The notes under the pieces were generated by a model. The model searched no databases, had not been told where the DNA came from, and saw only the letters and a program-made list of their open reading frames with translations. Both the position numbers and the translations under genes were made by a program. DNA of 64,000 bases from Pseudomonas sp. M47T1. GTDB taxonomy: Bacteria; Pseudomonadota; Gammaproteobacteria; Pseudomonadales; Pseudomonadaceae. This document shows, one piece after another, positions 53,563 through 63,010 of this stretch (within the stretch, counting starts at the first letter, position 1; each line of letters begins with the position of its first letter). The stretch is taken from NCBI RefSeq assembly GCF_000263855.1, contig NZ_AJWX01000015.1:96275-160274 (forward strand), in the 5' to 3' direction.

Positions 53563-54033
53563 ACTATGGGGGCCGGGAAAACAATGAGGGAGGGCGTCTA
53601 TACTATAGGCCTTTCGGGCAGTTGCGCATCTGATCATCAACGGGCTTGCCAAGCTTGATGCAGCGTTACAGCGTATAACAATCCGCTTTTTGCAGCGACC
53701 GGTGCCAGTAAGACGGCTAAACCGCCTTACCTATTGGGCCCTCGTCGCGGGCAACCAAACCGCTGGTCTACGCATGTGAAGCCTATAGGGCTGCGCCGTC
53801 TGCTTGGCTGGTCCCCATGTCCAGGGCATGAACCGGGGGCGACGGGCCTCACCGCAAGAACATCATTAACGGCGAGTTGGCCTGGTTGCACCTCAGAAGA
53901 CTACTCTTGGGCATATTCGCCCACGTCAGTACGCGCCTGTACGTGAAATCTGCGGCCATTACCCCAGCGCAGATGCTTGGATTTCGCGTAGCTACGCATC
54001 CAGATACCCGTACCGCTGATACTCCGGACAAGT

Positions 54034-54095
54034 CAAATTGAGAACGAAAAACCGATATCACTGGGTCCACGAGCAAGACAAATTGAGAACGAAAA
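54034..54095. repeat. Direct repeat pair, transposon-end-like
   Basis: CAAATTGAGAACGAAAA occurs at 54034-54050 and 54079-54095. Two short identical repeats about 45 bases apart, in non-coding DNA, resemble multiple transposase-binding sites at the end of an IS or Tn element. Confidence 0.6.
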
Positions 54096-54510
54096 GCTGG
54101 ACCCCCTGAAACAGACCAAAAATCAAAGGTTTCAATCCGGTTCAATGCTTTGCGACGAGAAGTATCAACCGCCACGTTCTGGACGCCTAAGCTAAATTCC
54201 CACGATTAGTTCCGGCTCGTACTCAACATCACTTCTGAGGACTGCTGGCGTGTCGGCCGGAGAGCGACGCGAGATTACAAACCAACGTTAAGCGTGCGGA
54301 GGTTTTGCGGGGGGACATTGAGCATCTCAAAGGTGAGACGTTTTGCGAACGGTAATGCAATTGTTGGGGCTGGGGCTCTTCAGGTGTGGGGCTGGGTTGG
54401 CCATACGAGACTACGCATAATGTATATTATGTTAAATCGCGTATTGAGTGTGGGAACGGCGATTATTACCGCGACCGAAACGATACGGCCTGCCTCAAGT
54501 GTGATGTGAA

Positions 54511-54797
54511 CGTTGAAACCAAAACGGAGTTCTGTCGCATCACCGGAAACAACGCCTTCCCAACGCGTTGCCCGTTACAGCTAAGGTTTAACCTGAACTC
54601 TAGCCGACCAGTGTCGAACCCAAAACGGAATGCCCTGCGACCTAAAACTCGTCTTTTTTCATCCTTACCTGTCGGAATCAAAACGGAAAAATATTTTGAC
54701 CTCCGTCTCAGCCACACCTAACTACCTGACATCTAGACTTTTCTCGGAACCGCATTTGGCGCATCTGGTCATCGCTGCCGGAGCCAAAACGGAAAAA
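54511..54797. repeat. Four degenerate repeats with core CAAAACGGA
   Basis: Copies begin near 54520, 54621, 54679 and 54785, each preceded by a variant of GTCGGAAC. Spacings are about 101, 58 and 106 bases. Same-orientation repeats beside a recombinase gene resemble the multiple terminal repeats of IS21-like or Tn7-like elements. Confidence 0.6.
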
Positions 54798-54901
54798 TGA
54801 TGCGCTTCGCTATGCATTTACCTTTAAGTTTTGCGAAACCTAGAGACTTGGCTACATTGGGCGAATGCATCGCTCAAATCGGCCCCATCTAGGACGTCAA
54901 G

Positions 54902-55650
54902 GTGACCCCAAGATCAATTCTCACAGACCGTGGTGAACCCGCATCCCGTACTGAGCCCTCCTTCAACGACATCATCGAAGCCGATGAGCGCTCCGCATCC
55001 CAGTCAGCTGTAATCTATGGTTACCTGGCCTTGTTTCCGGCAAAAACGGCCGCAGTCAAAACCTACGAGCATTTTTGCCGCTACGCACATAGCCTCCCGT
55101 CCTATATGCGAAACAAATCTCGCATCCTCGCGCTTCTCGAAAAGTTTGTCCTCTGGGCAATTTGCATCAGGAGGAAACCACTAGAGCAATTTGCGGCAGC
55201 AGATCTCAGGAACTTCAGCGCCTTCTGCGCGGATCCACCAGAGCCTTGGGTTGGTACTCGGAAAGCGCGATTTATTAACGAAGGCAGCGAACGCCATTGC
55301 GAAGACTGGAAGCCATTCGTACGGTCGATAACAATGCCCGAACTGGGATATGTGATTAACCGGTTTTTCAAATTCTTGAGCCCGGAATTGGGGATGCAGC
55401 CCAGACTATCGAGCTCTGATCTGTTTAGACCACCGCAAGCGCCTTTCATTGACCATGACGATTCTCAGGCCCTGGAATATCTCCGATACCTTACCAACCT
55501 GGCGCCATCCACCAAGGTTTCTGAACGTAGCTTGTTCGTGTTCTCGGTCTGCTATTACCTTCGCCTGAGCTTCAAGGAATGGCGCTCGGAGCGCAGCCAC
55601 TTTTCAATGGCCTGTTTTACATCAATCGCCTCCAGCGATCCGCGCTTTAT
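54902..55650 (+). pseudogene. Truncated tyrosine recombinase (island integrase)
   Basis: The frame from GTG 54902 keeps the N-terminal core-binding domain of a phage-type integrase. Recognisable segments are ILALLEKFVLWAICIRRKPL, then FSAFCADPPEPWVG, WKPFVRS and YVINRFFKFLSPELG. Similarity stops at FVFSVCYYLRLSFKEW, where the box I catalytic arginine should begin; the box II HxxR and tyrosine are missing. The frame continues to 55762 as nonsense overlapping the next gene. The element it served can no longer excise with it. Confidence 0.75.
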
Positions 55651-55655
55651 CATGC

Positions 55656-58454
55656 GTGGTCATCTACGGGACTACCACATCTCCGTGCCTCAAGCCCTCG
55701 TGGTTGCAAACCGACATCGTGTTCCACCTCGCCTACGGCTACCTGCTGCTGGGGCAAGCTGATAAGGCGCTGGCCATCATTGACCAAGGCCGGCAGCGAA
55801 GCATTCCGGATCACGAAGTGACAACTCGAGTGGAGATTGAAGCGTTATGCGATCTCGATCGTGAGACCGAGGTGGTTGAGCGCTTTGCAGCGAGAATCGA
55901 GAATCTGGCAAATGATGCAATGGTTATCTTTGGCCGGGCGTGTTTGGAGCACGAGCGGGTTGATCTGCTTGAGCTGGCCAGAGATATTTTGTTGCGCCGA
56001 TCGCCCACAGATGAGTCAGCAAAGGCGACGCGGATACTGCAGCATTTGCACTGGGAGGCGTTGCTGCGGCAAGGCCGAAATGATGAGGTACGCCAGGAGC
56101 TCGCCGAGAGCGGCGTGACGCACCTTAACGCCACGATGTGCGATGGGGTCTTCGCTATACGGGCTTGCGCGGGTGATCCATCCGCGTGCCAGCTTTATGA
56201 AGACCGAGTGGTAGCACTTGCTCCGGCCTGTTTCGACTTGCTGGAAGTGGCGATGGCATCGCAATGGATGCTCCACGCCCGGCGGTTCGACGTCGCCATT
56301 GAGATGTTAGAGCGTTTGTTGCCCACTGATGCGTTCAGCCCACTGCATGTCGACCTGCTACGGTGCTACGCGCTCGCCGACCAGCGAGCAAAAGCCCGAG
56401 ACTTGCTACTGGCGATGCCAAGTGAGTGGCGTCATTCGGATGATGCCCGAGAAGCTGCGCTGCACGTTTACAGCAAGTCCGGCGATTGGCTCAGGATGCG
56501 TGAGCTGGCTGAACTGGTCGTGGCGGACAAGCCCCAAGAGGCTTCCGCATGGTTGATGCTGATCCACATTAGTGCCAACCAAAGCATTGAACAGATGCTG
56601 GAAGTCGTGGCACGGCTGCCCTCCTCCCTGCTCGGTACCGCCAAAGACCAGTTGAGAATCGCCAATGTCGAGCTTACGCATCATGAAGTTGGAAAAGGCC
56701 TGCGACGCATCTACGGGACAATGCGCTGCAACCTGAGCGACCCTGAAGCCGCGGCGGGTCATCTGTCTGTCATGATCATGGCCGCTGAGGGGCTGGGGGA
56801 AGTTGACGAAGTACCCGAGCACGTCAGACCCGGCACGTCCGTTGATATTGTAGATGCGCAGGGCCATGAGGGGCGGCTCAGCATCGACACTGAAGCAGGG
56901 ACGTCTCTTCCGAGATCAACTGAGTTCATTGCGGCTGATTCACCTTCCGCGATCGCGCTCATTGGCTTGAGGATGGGCGAGACATTCAGTCTTCCCCATC
57001 TCATTGGTACACAGACCTATACGATCAAGCGTATTCAGACGATTCATCACCGGCTGCTTGAGTTGTCCCGCGAGCAAGTGTTCGGGTCTGTTCTGCCGAG
57101 CAAAACACTGATGGCCATGCATATCCCCAAACTTGAGAATGGGGATATGGATCTATCTTTCTTCGTAGAGCAGCTTGAACAGCGGAAAGCTCAGGGGCTG
57201 GAAACGATCAATGTGTATCGTCAACACATGGCCACCCTTGGGTTGATAGCGAGGATGTTGAACGCGGACGTGGTAGATCTGGTGAGAGACTGGCCACATG
57301 AGGGCCAGCCGCTGGAGGTCTCGCTGGCTGGGGGCATCGTGTCCGAAAAGTTTCGTGACGATACGGCGCCGGCTTCTGATTGGGTCATTGACCTGTCGAT
57401 GCTGGTCGAGCTTGCCAGCTTAGACATGCTACACCTGCTGGATCACCTGCCCCAGGTGTACGTCACCACGCTGACGATTCAAGCCTTGCAAGCTAAAATT
57501 CAGGCGTCCGCTCGTTACCGTAAAGGCGGAACACTCTATACGCAGGATGGGCGGTTGGGCCTGCAGGAGAAGACAGAGGCGCTTTGGCTGCAAGGCAAAG
57601 AATTTCTGGAAGCCATCCAGTTGACGATCGATCACTGCTGCCGAGTCGTACCCGCGTACGGCCCCCGCTCGCCTTCGCCCGAACTGCACACCCTCAAGGA
57701 CATCATGAGCGAGGAGGAGCATGCCACTCTGCTCACATGTCTGGAATACGAGAGCGGTTTGTTGTCCCTAGATGGACGCTTGCGCACTTTCGCTATGCTG
57801 CAGGACATCGTTTCGGCCTCACCCCAGCTGCTGTTATACGAGATGGTAGACCAGGGGCACCTGCGGGAGGTCGAGTATTCGTGCGCCCTGATAAAAATGG
57901 TCATGGCCAGGCGCAGCTTCATTTCCATCCGAGCGGTTGATCTGATTGCGATGATGGATCAGGGAGAGGCATTTGCTAACGCGGGGCTGAATGCTTTACG
58001 AGGTTACCTGGCTGAGCCAACCCTAGAACTCAAGGGAGCAATCCCTATCGTGTCGGATTTCGTAGGCCTGATGTACATGCGAGGCCGGTGCACCGTACCG
58101 GTTATGCTTCAGCTGGTGGAGTACTGCATTGAGCCTTTGTATAGGCACCCCAATTGTCCAGACGACCTGCACAACTTGGTGTTTCACCGCCTGATACGTA
58201 GGCTGGAGCTGGCTAGGCCAGGCAAGAACGCGATAGCCGCGATTGCCAACCACTTGGTCAGGGCCAAACTCCGAGCTGAGCGCCCCCTTAAATCAGTCGT
58301 ACTCGATGCGAGGGTGTCGTATGCCTACGCATGGCCGCTCTATATCGCCTTGACTGCCGCAGAGCTTGCGCCTGCGTCGACATCAGTTGCGCCGCTACCA
58401 GCCGCAACGGCATTGGAAGAGACGCAGACACAGCTGGAGGAGGAGCCGGATTAA
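55656..58454 (+). CDS. TPR - GreAB-C - PIN domain protein
   Basis: A 932-residue protein. Residues to about 385 are helical TPR-like repeats (FHLAYGYLLLGQADKALAII is one). About 390-460 matches the GreA/GreB C-terminal domain (SPSAIALIGLRMGETFSLP, then YTIKRIQ). About 570-720 looks like a PIN nuclease: DWVIDLSMLVELASLDML with the first Asp, VTTLTIQAL, and LLSLDGRLRTFA with a late Asp. The C-terminal 200 residues are helical and unassigned. The GTG at 55656 directly follows the broken integrase and the first 15 residues look like junction sequence, so the N-terminus may be truncated. Role is inferred as an RNA-targeting conflict or defence effector. Confidence 0.75.
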   Translation: MVIYGTTTSPCLKPSWLQTDIVFHLAYGYLLLGQADKALAIIDQGRQRSIPDHEVTTRVEIEALCDLDRETEVVERFAARIENLANDAMVIFGRACLEHERVDLLELARDILLRRSPTDESAKATRILQHLHWEALLRQGRNDEVRQELAESGVTHLNATMCDGVFAIRACAGDPSACQLYEDRVVALAPACFDLLEVAMASQWMLHARRFDVAIEMLERLLPTDAFSPLHVDLLRCYALADQRAKARDLLLAMPSEWRHSDDAREAALHVYSKSGDWLRMRELAELVVADKPQEASAWLMLIHISANQSIEQMLEVVARLPSSLLGTAKDQLRIANVELTHHEVGKGLRRIYGTMRCNLSDPEAAAGHLSVMIMAAEGLGEVDEVPEHVRPGTSVDIVDAQGHEGRLSIDTEAGTSLPRSTEFIAADSPSAIALIGLRMGETFSLPHLIGTQTYTIKRIQTIHHRLLELSREQVFGSVLPSKTLMAMHIPKLENGDMDLSFFVEQLEQRKAQGLETINVYRQHMATLGLIARMLNADVVDLVRDWPHEGQPLEVSLAGGIVSEKFRDDTAPASDWVIDLSMLVELASLDMLHLLDHLPQVYVTTLTIQALQAKIQASARYRKGGTLYTQDGRLGLQEKTEALWLQGKEFLEAIQLTIDHCCRVVPAYGPRSPSPELHTLKDIMSEEEHATLLTCLEYESGLLSLDGRLRTFAMLQDIVSASPQLLLYEMVDQGHLREVEYSCALIKMVMARRSFISIRAVDLIAMMDQGEAFANAGLNALRGYLAEPTLELKGAIPIVSDFVGLMYMRGRCTVPVMLQLVEYCIEPLYRHPNCPDDLHNLVFHRLIRRLELARPGKNAIAAIANHLVRAKLRAERPLKSVVLDARVSYAYAWPLYIALTAAELAPASTSVAPLPAATALEETQTQLEEEPD

Positions 58455-58511
58455 GGGAGCGGTAACCTGCCCGGCGCTGGGTAGAAAGTTGTCGCGGTAT
58501 TGGTTGAAGGT

Positions 58512-58763
58512 CTATCTTAGGGCTTTGTCGATCGCGGCGATGATTTCGCCAGGTGTCATGGCAATGCCGCAATCGCCGGCGGTGTCGGGGTTGGTGCTCC
58601 CAAAGCTAAGGCAACCAACGTCCATCTTGAAGGCGGTTCTCCCCAAAACGACCGGGCCTGTAGTCCTGATGTGCACCAGCGTCCTGAGTTTCAAAAGCTC
58701 CTCGTTCGTAAGTTCGAAAGTGAGCTTTTTACGCCATTCGGTGAGCAGTTCAATCTTGGGCAT
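58512..58763 (-). CDS. Hypothetical 83-residue protein
   Basis: Starts MPKIELLTEWRKKLTFELTN and ends with MTPGEIIAAIDKALR. It has no signal peptide and two cysteines (VGCLSFG and AGDCGIAM). The family is not recognised. It converges on the TPR/GreAB-C/PIN gene, 57 bases apart, and lies downstream of the YaaW-like gene on the same strand, separated from it by a hairpin. The longer frame upstream to 58919 overlaps the YaaW-like gene and is discarded. Confidence 0.6.
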   Translation of the reverse strand: MPKIELLTEWRKKLTFELTNEELLKLRTLVHIRTTGPVVLGRTAFKMDVGCLSFGSTNPDTAGDCGIAMTPGEIIAAIDKALR

Positions 58764-58792
58764 GCGGTAAGCTTTGTTTAAGTGAGCAGGAG

Positions 58793-58834
58793 ATCGCCGC
58801 CCTCGTGCAGTCACGCTACGCGAGGGAGGCGGCG
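58793..58834 (-). terminator. GC-rich hairpin after the YaaW-like gene
   Basis: GCCGCCCTCG and CGAGGGAGGCGGC pair with a small bulge around an inner CGTG/CACG helix, 19 bases beyond the stop. There is no clear T-run, so attenuation of the downstream small gene is equally possible. Confidence 0.5.
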
Positions 58835-58852
58835 CCGTGCGGTTTGCATCAA

Positions 58853-59674
58853 TCAGACCGGTGCGGGCGCACCGCATTCGGAGCAAAAACGGGCGGCATT
58901 GCCAATTGGGTGCTGGCATTGGGTGCAGTCAGTCGTGCTACGCGCCATGATCGCTTTCTGGCGCATGTAGGCCAGTTGCACAATGCAGGGCACCGTGACC
59001 CGGTATGCCGGGCTAGCCAGGTCAGCGGCAGTCCAGAGCGCGGTGATTGCCCAGCCGATCGGGCCGATCGCGACGCTGATGCTGCGCATTAGCTGGCCTG
59101 TGGCCGCGAAGGTGAGGCCTTTGCCGATCAGGGCCTTGGCAATGGCGTTTGCAACAATGGCTGCAAGCTTGTAGGTGGCAAAGCCGCCGGCCTTTGCTGC
59201 ACAAATCGTTGCAATCGCGGCCGCAGGCCCAGCCGTTGAGAAGTTAGCGACGCCGAGCTCTTCCAGGATGGCCCGACGCTCTTCTTCTGACATTTCTTCG
59301 AACGCGCGTGAGAGGATTTTCCCGAGGATTTCCTGCTCAATTACGCTGATCGAATCGTTGCCAAAGTTGACCTTGAGGTGTTTGGCCACATCCCGAACAA
59401 TCTCGTCGTACGGTACACCGTCCTTACGGAACAGGTTCAACAAGGAGTTGCCACCGAATAGCCGGATTTCTTTGGCTATGATCTCGTGATCCCCCAGGGA
59501 GTAACGCCCCGCATTCCGAGCCGCAATCAAGCGCTTACAGATATCGCCATCCAGGGCTAGGCGCCCTTCCCCATTGTCGGTGAGATAGTTCACCAGTGCG
59601 CTGATGTCCTCTACGTCCGATACGGAAAGCAGGGCTTCAATGCTGGTAGTCGACAGCACGTCTTCCAATTTCAT
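58853..59674 (-). CDS. YaaW-family protein with C-terminal zinc ribbon
   Basis: A 273-residue protein. The N-terminal and middle regions match YaaW (DUF3944/ubiquinol-cytochrome c chaperone-like): IIAKEIRLFGGNSLLNLFRK, YDEIVRDVAKHLKV, EEMSEEERRAILEELG and the closing AYRVTVPCIVQLAYMRQK. A hydrophobic Ala/Gly-rich region (about 145-225) may insert in membrane. A CxxC-CxxC zinc ribbon (Cys250, 253, 264, 267) is added at the C-terminus, unlike E. coli YaaW. Its start overlaps the XRE-type gene stop by 4 bases, forming an operon. Confidence 0.82.
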   Translation of the reverse strand: MKLEDVLSTTSIEALLSVSDVEDISALVNYLTDNGEGRLALDGDICKRLIAARNAGRYSLGDHEIIAKEIRLFGGNSLLNLFRKDGVPYDEIVRDVAKHLKVNFGNDSISVIEQEILGKILSRAFEEMSEEERRAILEELGVANFSTAGPAAAIATICAAKAGGFATYKLAAIVANAIAKALIGKGLTFAATGQLMRSISVAIGPIGWAITALWTAADLASPAYRVTVPCIVQLAYMRQKAIMARSTTDCTQCQHPIGNAARFCSECGAPAPV

Positions 59675-60276
59675 GAGTGATTCTCCTGATCAATGATTCG
59701 CGCGCCCATGACGATGCAGAGCGGCAAGAGATGGGTGTAGATGCCTTGTTCGAAATCTGGATGCATAGGCATGGCGGACGTGGCCAGGATGCCCTGCTGC
59801 ATTTTTCGGCTAAGCGCAGAGTCGTTGTGGTTATTCACACCCACGTATTTCGCCATGCGCATGACAGTCGCGGCTCGCGTCAGCGGCCTGTTGTTTTGTT
59901 CGCTGCCGAGCTCCTCGATCATGTTGCTGATTGATTCGTTGTTTCGGACATGCCCGACTTCCAGCAGCGCTCGCGCCAGCTGAAGCCAGTCCCCCTCGCT
60001 CATCAGCAACAGTGCCGGCGAGATGTTCAAAGCTGACGCGAGACGACACAGTGTCTCCAGATCTGGATTGGCGTCGGTGTGTTGGGTCAGGTATTTGCTA
60101 ATTGTCGACCGAGCAATGCCTGAGGTCTGGGCTAGGCGCTGCTGACTGAGTTTCTTTGGCTCGCCGGTTTCGGTGAGGCCGGAGACCTGCATGGCTCGCA
60201 GCAAGTTCGCACTAAGGCCAAGCTGGGTCTTTTTGAGAATCCCAGCTCCAGGGTTGATGGATTCGTTTGATGTCAT
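59671..60276 (-). CDS. XRE-type HTH regulator
   Basis: A 201-residue protein. An N-terminal Cro/CI helix-turn-helix (about residues 40-95) includes SQQRLAQTSGIARSTISKYL and DLETLCRLASALNISPALLL. The C-terminal half (NMIEELGSEQNNRPLTRAAT) is a helical regulatory region. ATG 60276 follows GGAAG with 8-base spacing. It is first in an operon with the YaaW-like gene and probably autoregulates; the C-terminal half may sense the trigger. Confidence 0.83.
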   Translation of the reverse strand: MTSNESINPGAGILKKTQLGLSANLLRAMQVSGLTETGEPKKLSQQRLAQTSGIARSTISKYLTQHTDANPDLETLCRLASALNISPALLLMSEGDWLQLARALLEVGHVRNNESISNMIEELGSEQNNRPLTRAATVMRMAKYVGVNNHNDSALSRKMQQGILATSAMPMHPDFEQGIYTHLLPLCIVMGARIIDQENHS

Positions 60277-60509
60277 AGAGCCACTTCCATTTGAGTGGCA
60301 CAATGATATCTCCGGAGCTCGGCGTGTCCACGGCAAACTGTCCTCTGTCGCGGGCAATCACCTGATCGCGGTAAAGACTGCAGTAGCTAGAGGGCAATTT
60401 CGCGCCACACGCCGTAGCCACTGCGACACACCCTTCCCCCAGCGTTCTGCGGAGTAGGAATTTGATCCGGCAAGAACGATGCTGCTTTCGATGAGTAGGT
60501 CGAAGGGAA

Positions 60510-61019
60510 ATGACGAGCCGTAACGTGGGAACTCAAACGATGACGAAGACAACATCCATGCCAGTAAACTCAGAAGTCCCATCCTCTTCCCGACGCAATC
60601 TGCTGCTGCGCAGAGGCTATTTCGGATTCATCGCTTTGTTCGTGCTCCTCCCCTTGGGGGTGGGATTGCTTGGGCAGGGCGCTGTGATGATCCAGTCGCT
60701 TCGCTATCTCGGATGGCATCTGAACCTCGTCCTTGGCACCTACTGGGTTTTATTCCAAGTTTTTTGCGGAATATGGGGTGTTGTGAGTGTGGGGCGTATC
60801 GGGTTTGATGCGTGCATGAGGCGCCAAATTCTTAAGCCTCAACTCAAGCTCATCTTCGGATTGTTGTTAGGGCTCGCATGGTCGCTCTATTCCATTATAA
60901 CCACCCACCTCTACCCCCAGACGTTGGTATCGCTGACCGTGGCTACGATGGAAGCTCTTTTATTTGCAACCGGTGCATCCATGCTTTGGACGATGGTTCG
61001 ACGCTACAGAGCGGCTTAA
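60510..61019 (+). CDS. Small membrane protein, four predicted helices
   Basis: A 169-residue protein. A polar, Ser/Thr-rich N-terminus of about 35 residues is followed by four hydrophobic segments (starting FIALFVLLPLGVGLLG, WVLFQVFCGIWGVVSV, LIFGLLLGLAWSLYSI and ALLFATGASMLW). The family is not recognised. Starts at ATG 60510 and 60540 are possible. It is divergent from the XRE-type operon. Membrane proteins are frequent effectors in defence cassettes, but nothing in the sequence proves that here. Confidence 0.6.
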   Translation: MTSRNVGTQTMTKTTSMPVNSEVPSSSRRNLLLRRGYFGFIALFVLLPLGVGLLGQGAVMIQSLRYLGWHLNLVLGTYWVLFQVFCGIWGVVSVGRIGFDACMRRQILKPQLKLIFGLLLGLAWSLYSIITTHLYPQTLVSLTVATMEALLFATGASMLWTMVRRYRAA

Positions 61020-61270
61020 GCCCTGCGCCAGGAGCGAGAGGACGAGCGTCGTAGGCAAGGCGGCTTGAGCGATGGGCCCTGAGCCTAATCTGCCCTAAGA
61101 CGTAGACATTGACGCTAAAAGTCTGGGGCTGTGATCAGTTACAACCAAGCGCGGCCCACTAGGCCGTCCAGGCTGCCGAATTCATCAAACAGGCACTGAC
61201 GTTTTGGTAAGTTAAATCCAACGATTCGACACGGGGTTGGGTCGTGAATTCACCATATTTAGGGGCTTGC

Positions 61271-63010
61271 ATGACACTGGCTAGGTGCAAAGCGAGTTTG
61301 CTTGGGTTGATCGCGGATCCGCAGAACAAGGTCATTGCGCTGTCTGGTAAATGGGGGACGGGCAAGACGCACATGTGGCGCAAGGTATGTGAGGAGACTG
61401 ATGATGAGCAGGCAAAAAGCTCAATTTCGGTTTCACTCTTCGGCGTCAATTCGATCAACGATCTGAAGCTCAAGGTAGCTCAAGCCATCCTCCCTACGTT
61501 GAAAAGCAACAGCGCTGTCACGGCAGCTGTGGGCAATTTGATCGCGGGTACGAAAAAAATACTGCGATCAGTCCACTCAGGTTTTTCAGCGCTCGATGAG
61601 CTAGGCCTGCTCGCTGCCCCCTTGTTGCTGAAGGGGCGGTTTATCGTCATCGACGACATTGAGCGAAAGCATGAGAAGCTTTCCATCGATGAGATTTTGG
61701 GTTTCATTGACGAGTGCGTGCAAGTTCACGGCTGTCGGATTCTCTTGGTGCTTAACAGCGATAAGCTGAGTGATAAGCTGGTTTGGGAGCAGTTTCGCGA
61801 GAAGGTCATCGACCAGGAGCTACGGCTCGATACGACTCCATCGGAGGCTTTCGATATTGGCCTCCTGTACACCCCAACCGCCTGGGCGGATCAAGTGAAG
61901 CCGGCCATTGAGCTCTGTGCCATCACTAATATTCGCATCATTCGAAAGATCATTGGTGTCGCTAACAGGCTGCTGGGCGGTGGTACGAACGCCTCCTTGG
62001 ACGTGCTGAAGCGGGTGATTCCTTCAACTGTGCTGCTCAGCGCCATCCACTACAAAGCTTTGGAGACAGGCCCGGATTTTGACTTCGTACTAGGGTACAA
62101 CTCGGCCACGACGCTCACACGACTGTTCCTCAAGAAACAGACAAACCAAGAGGTCACCGCTGAGGAAAAAACACACGAAGCGTGGAGCCTCTTTCTTCGC
62201 AAATTAGGGATTGAGGAAACGGACGAATATGAGGTGCTCGTAGTCGATTTTCTGACTTCAGGTCTTCTAGATAGCTCAGCAGTGGAGCAAATCATTCAGC
62301 GGTACATTTCGGAAGGTGAGATTCTGGCTGTACGAGAACGTACTCTGCAATTCTACTCCCACTGCGATTGGTACCCTGACCTCAGTGACGCCGACCTCAT
62401 TGGCGAGCTCGAGGCATTGCTTCCAGCGGTCACGATGATGGACATGTACGCGGTGTCAGCATTAGCGAAGCGTGCTGAGCAACTGACAGGAAATACTGAC
62501 CTTGCAAGATCGCTGATTCGTGACTGGCTCGAAGGGTTTCGGGCACGAATCAAGGAAGGACTTCGCACACCTTCAATGTTTGGAACGGATTCTCCCATTC
62601 ATCCTGATATCGCCGCGGAGCTCAAAGCAGTCCAACAAGCTGATACCAGCTCGCTCACCCTGTTGGAGGTGTACGAGGGGCTGGTGAATAACCAAGGGTG
62701 GGGAGCACGCGAGTTGGAGTTTCTTCGAGCGACGACGAAACAGACCTATGACCAGGCGATACGTACGGCTCAAGGCCCTTCCCTTCAGCTGATCATGTTC
62801 AAGGGGACGGATATCTTGAAGCACCGTCACTCCTACGGCGCTGACTTTGGCGAGGCCGCAGCACACTTCTTGGCAGCCTGCAAAAGCATTGTTCATGACG
62901 AGCCTGGCAGCCGCCGCGCGGAAATGATTATCCGAGTGTTCGAAGGTGCGGGAATGGCAGCAGATTTGCTTGAAGTGGAAACCGCTGGAAATGCCGAAAC
63001 CGAAGGCTGA
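61271..63010 (+). CDS. KAP-like P-loop NTPase
   Basis: A 579-residue NTPase. Walker A is GKWGTGKT at residues 26-33 and Walker B is FIVIDDIERK with Asp128-Asp129, the DDIER form typical of KAP/STAND-related NTPases. A sensor-like LLVLNSDKL follows. About 350 C-terminal residues are helical with no obvious membrane segment. KAP proteins include PifA, a phage-exclusion protein. ATG 61271 has AGGGG 6 bases upstream; an alternative GTG at 61244 adds nine residues. The 250 bases before it hold only promoter-type sequence. Confidence 0.8.
   Translation: MTLARCKASLLGLIADPQNKVIALSGKWGTGKTHMWRKVCEETDDEQAKSSISVSLFGVNSINDLKLKVAQAILPTLKSNSAVTAAVGNLIAGTKKILRSVHSGFSALDELGLLAAPLLLKGRFIVIDDIERKHEKLSIDEILGFIDECVQVHGCRILLVLNSDKLSDKLVWEQFREKVIDQELRLDTTPSEAFDIGLLYTPTAWADQVKPAIELCAITNIRIIRKIIGVANRLLGGGTNASLDVLKRVIPSTVLLSAIHYKALETGPDFDFVLGYNSATTLTRLFLKKQTNQEVTAEEKTHEAWSLFLRKLGIEETDEYEVLVVDFLTSGLLDSSAVEQIIQRYISEGEILAVRERTLQFYSHCDWYPDLSDADLIGELEALLPAVTMMDMYAVSALAKRAEQLTGNTDLARSLIRDWLEGFRARIKEGLRTPSMFGTDSPIHPDIAAELKAVQQADTSSLTLLEVYEGLVNNQGWGARELEFLRATTKQTYDQAIRTAQGPSLQLIMFKGTDILKHRHSYGADFGEAAAHFLAACKSIVHDEPGSRRAEMIIRVFEGAGMAADLLEVETAGNAETEG

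Larger units (their letters stand above)
52938..54901. other. Decayed boundary region with no intact gene
   Basis: About 2 kb without a convincing intact gene. Pieces with coding character are: minus strand about 52944-53080, the 3' end of a possible membrane protein (ending FTDLRESLGGPALRH); and plus strand 53330-53533, open after a stop with no start codon (TFDHAPLLKPALETKSLKT). A long palindrome and two sets of short direct repeats are listed separately. The lower GC and loss of coding periodicity mark the left end of acquired DNA. Confidence 0.65.

Noticed and set aside
53600..53900. Possible structured RNA or retron in the boundary region
   Set aside because: Only scattered short stems; no conserved core, reverse transcriptase or terminator could be recognised.
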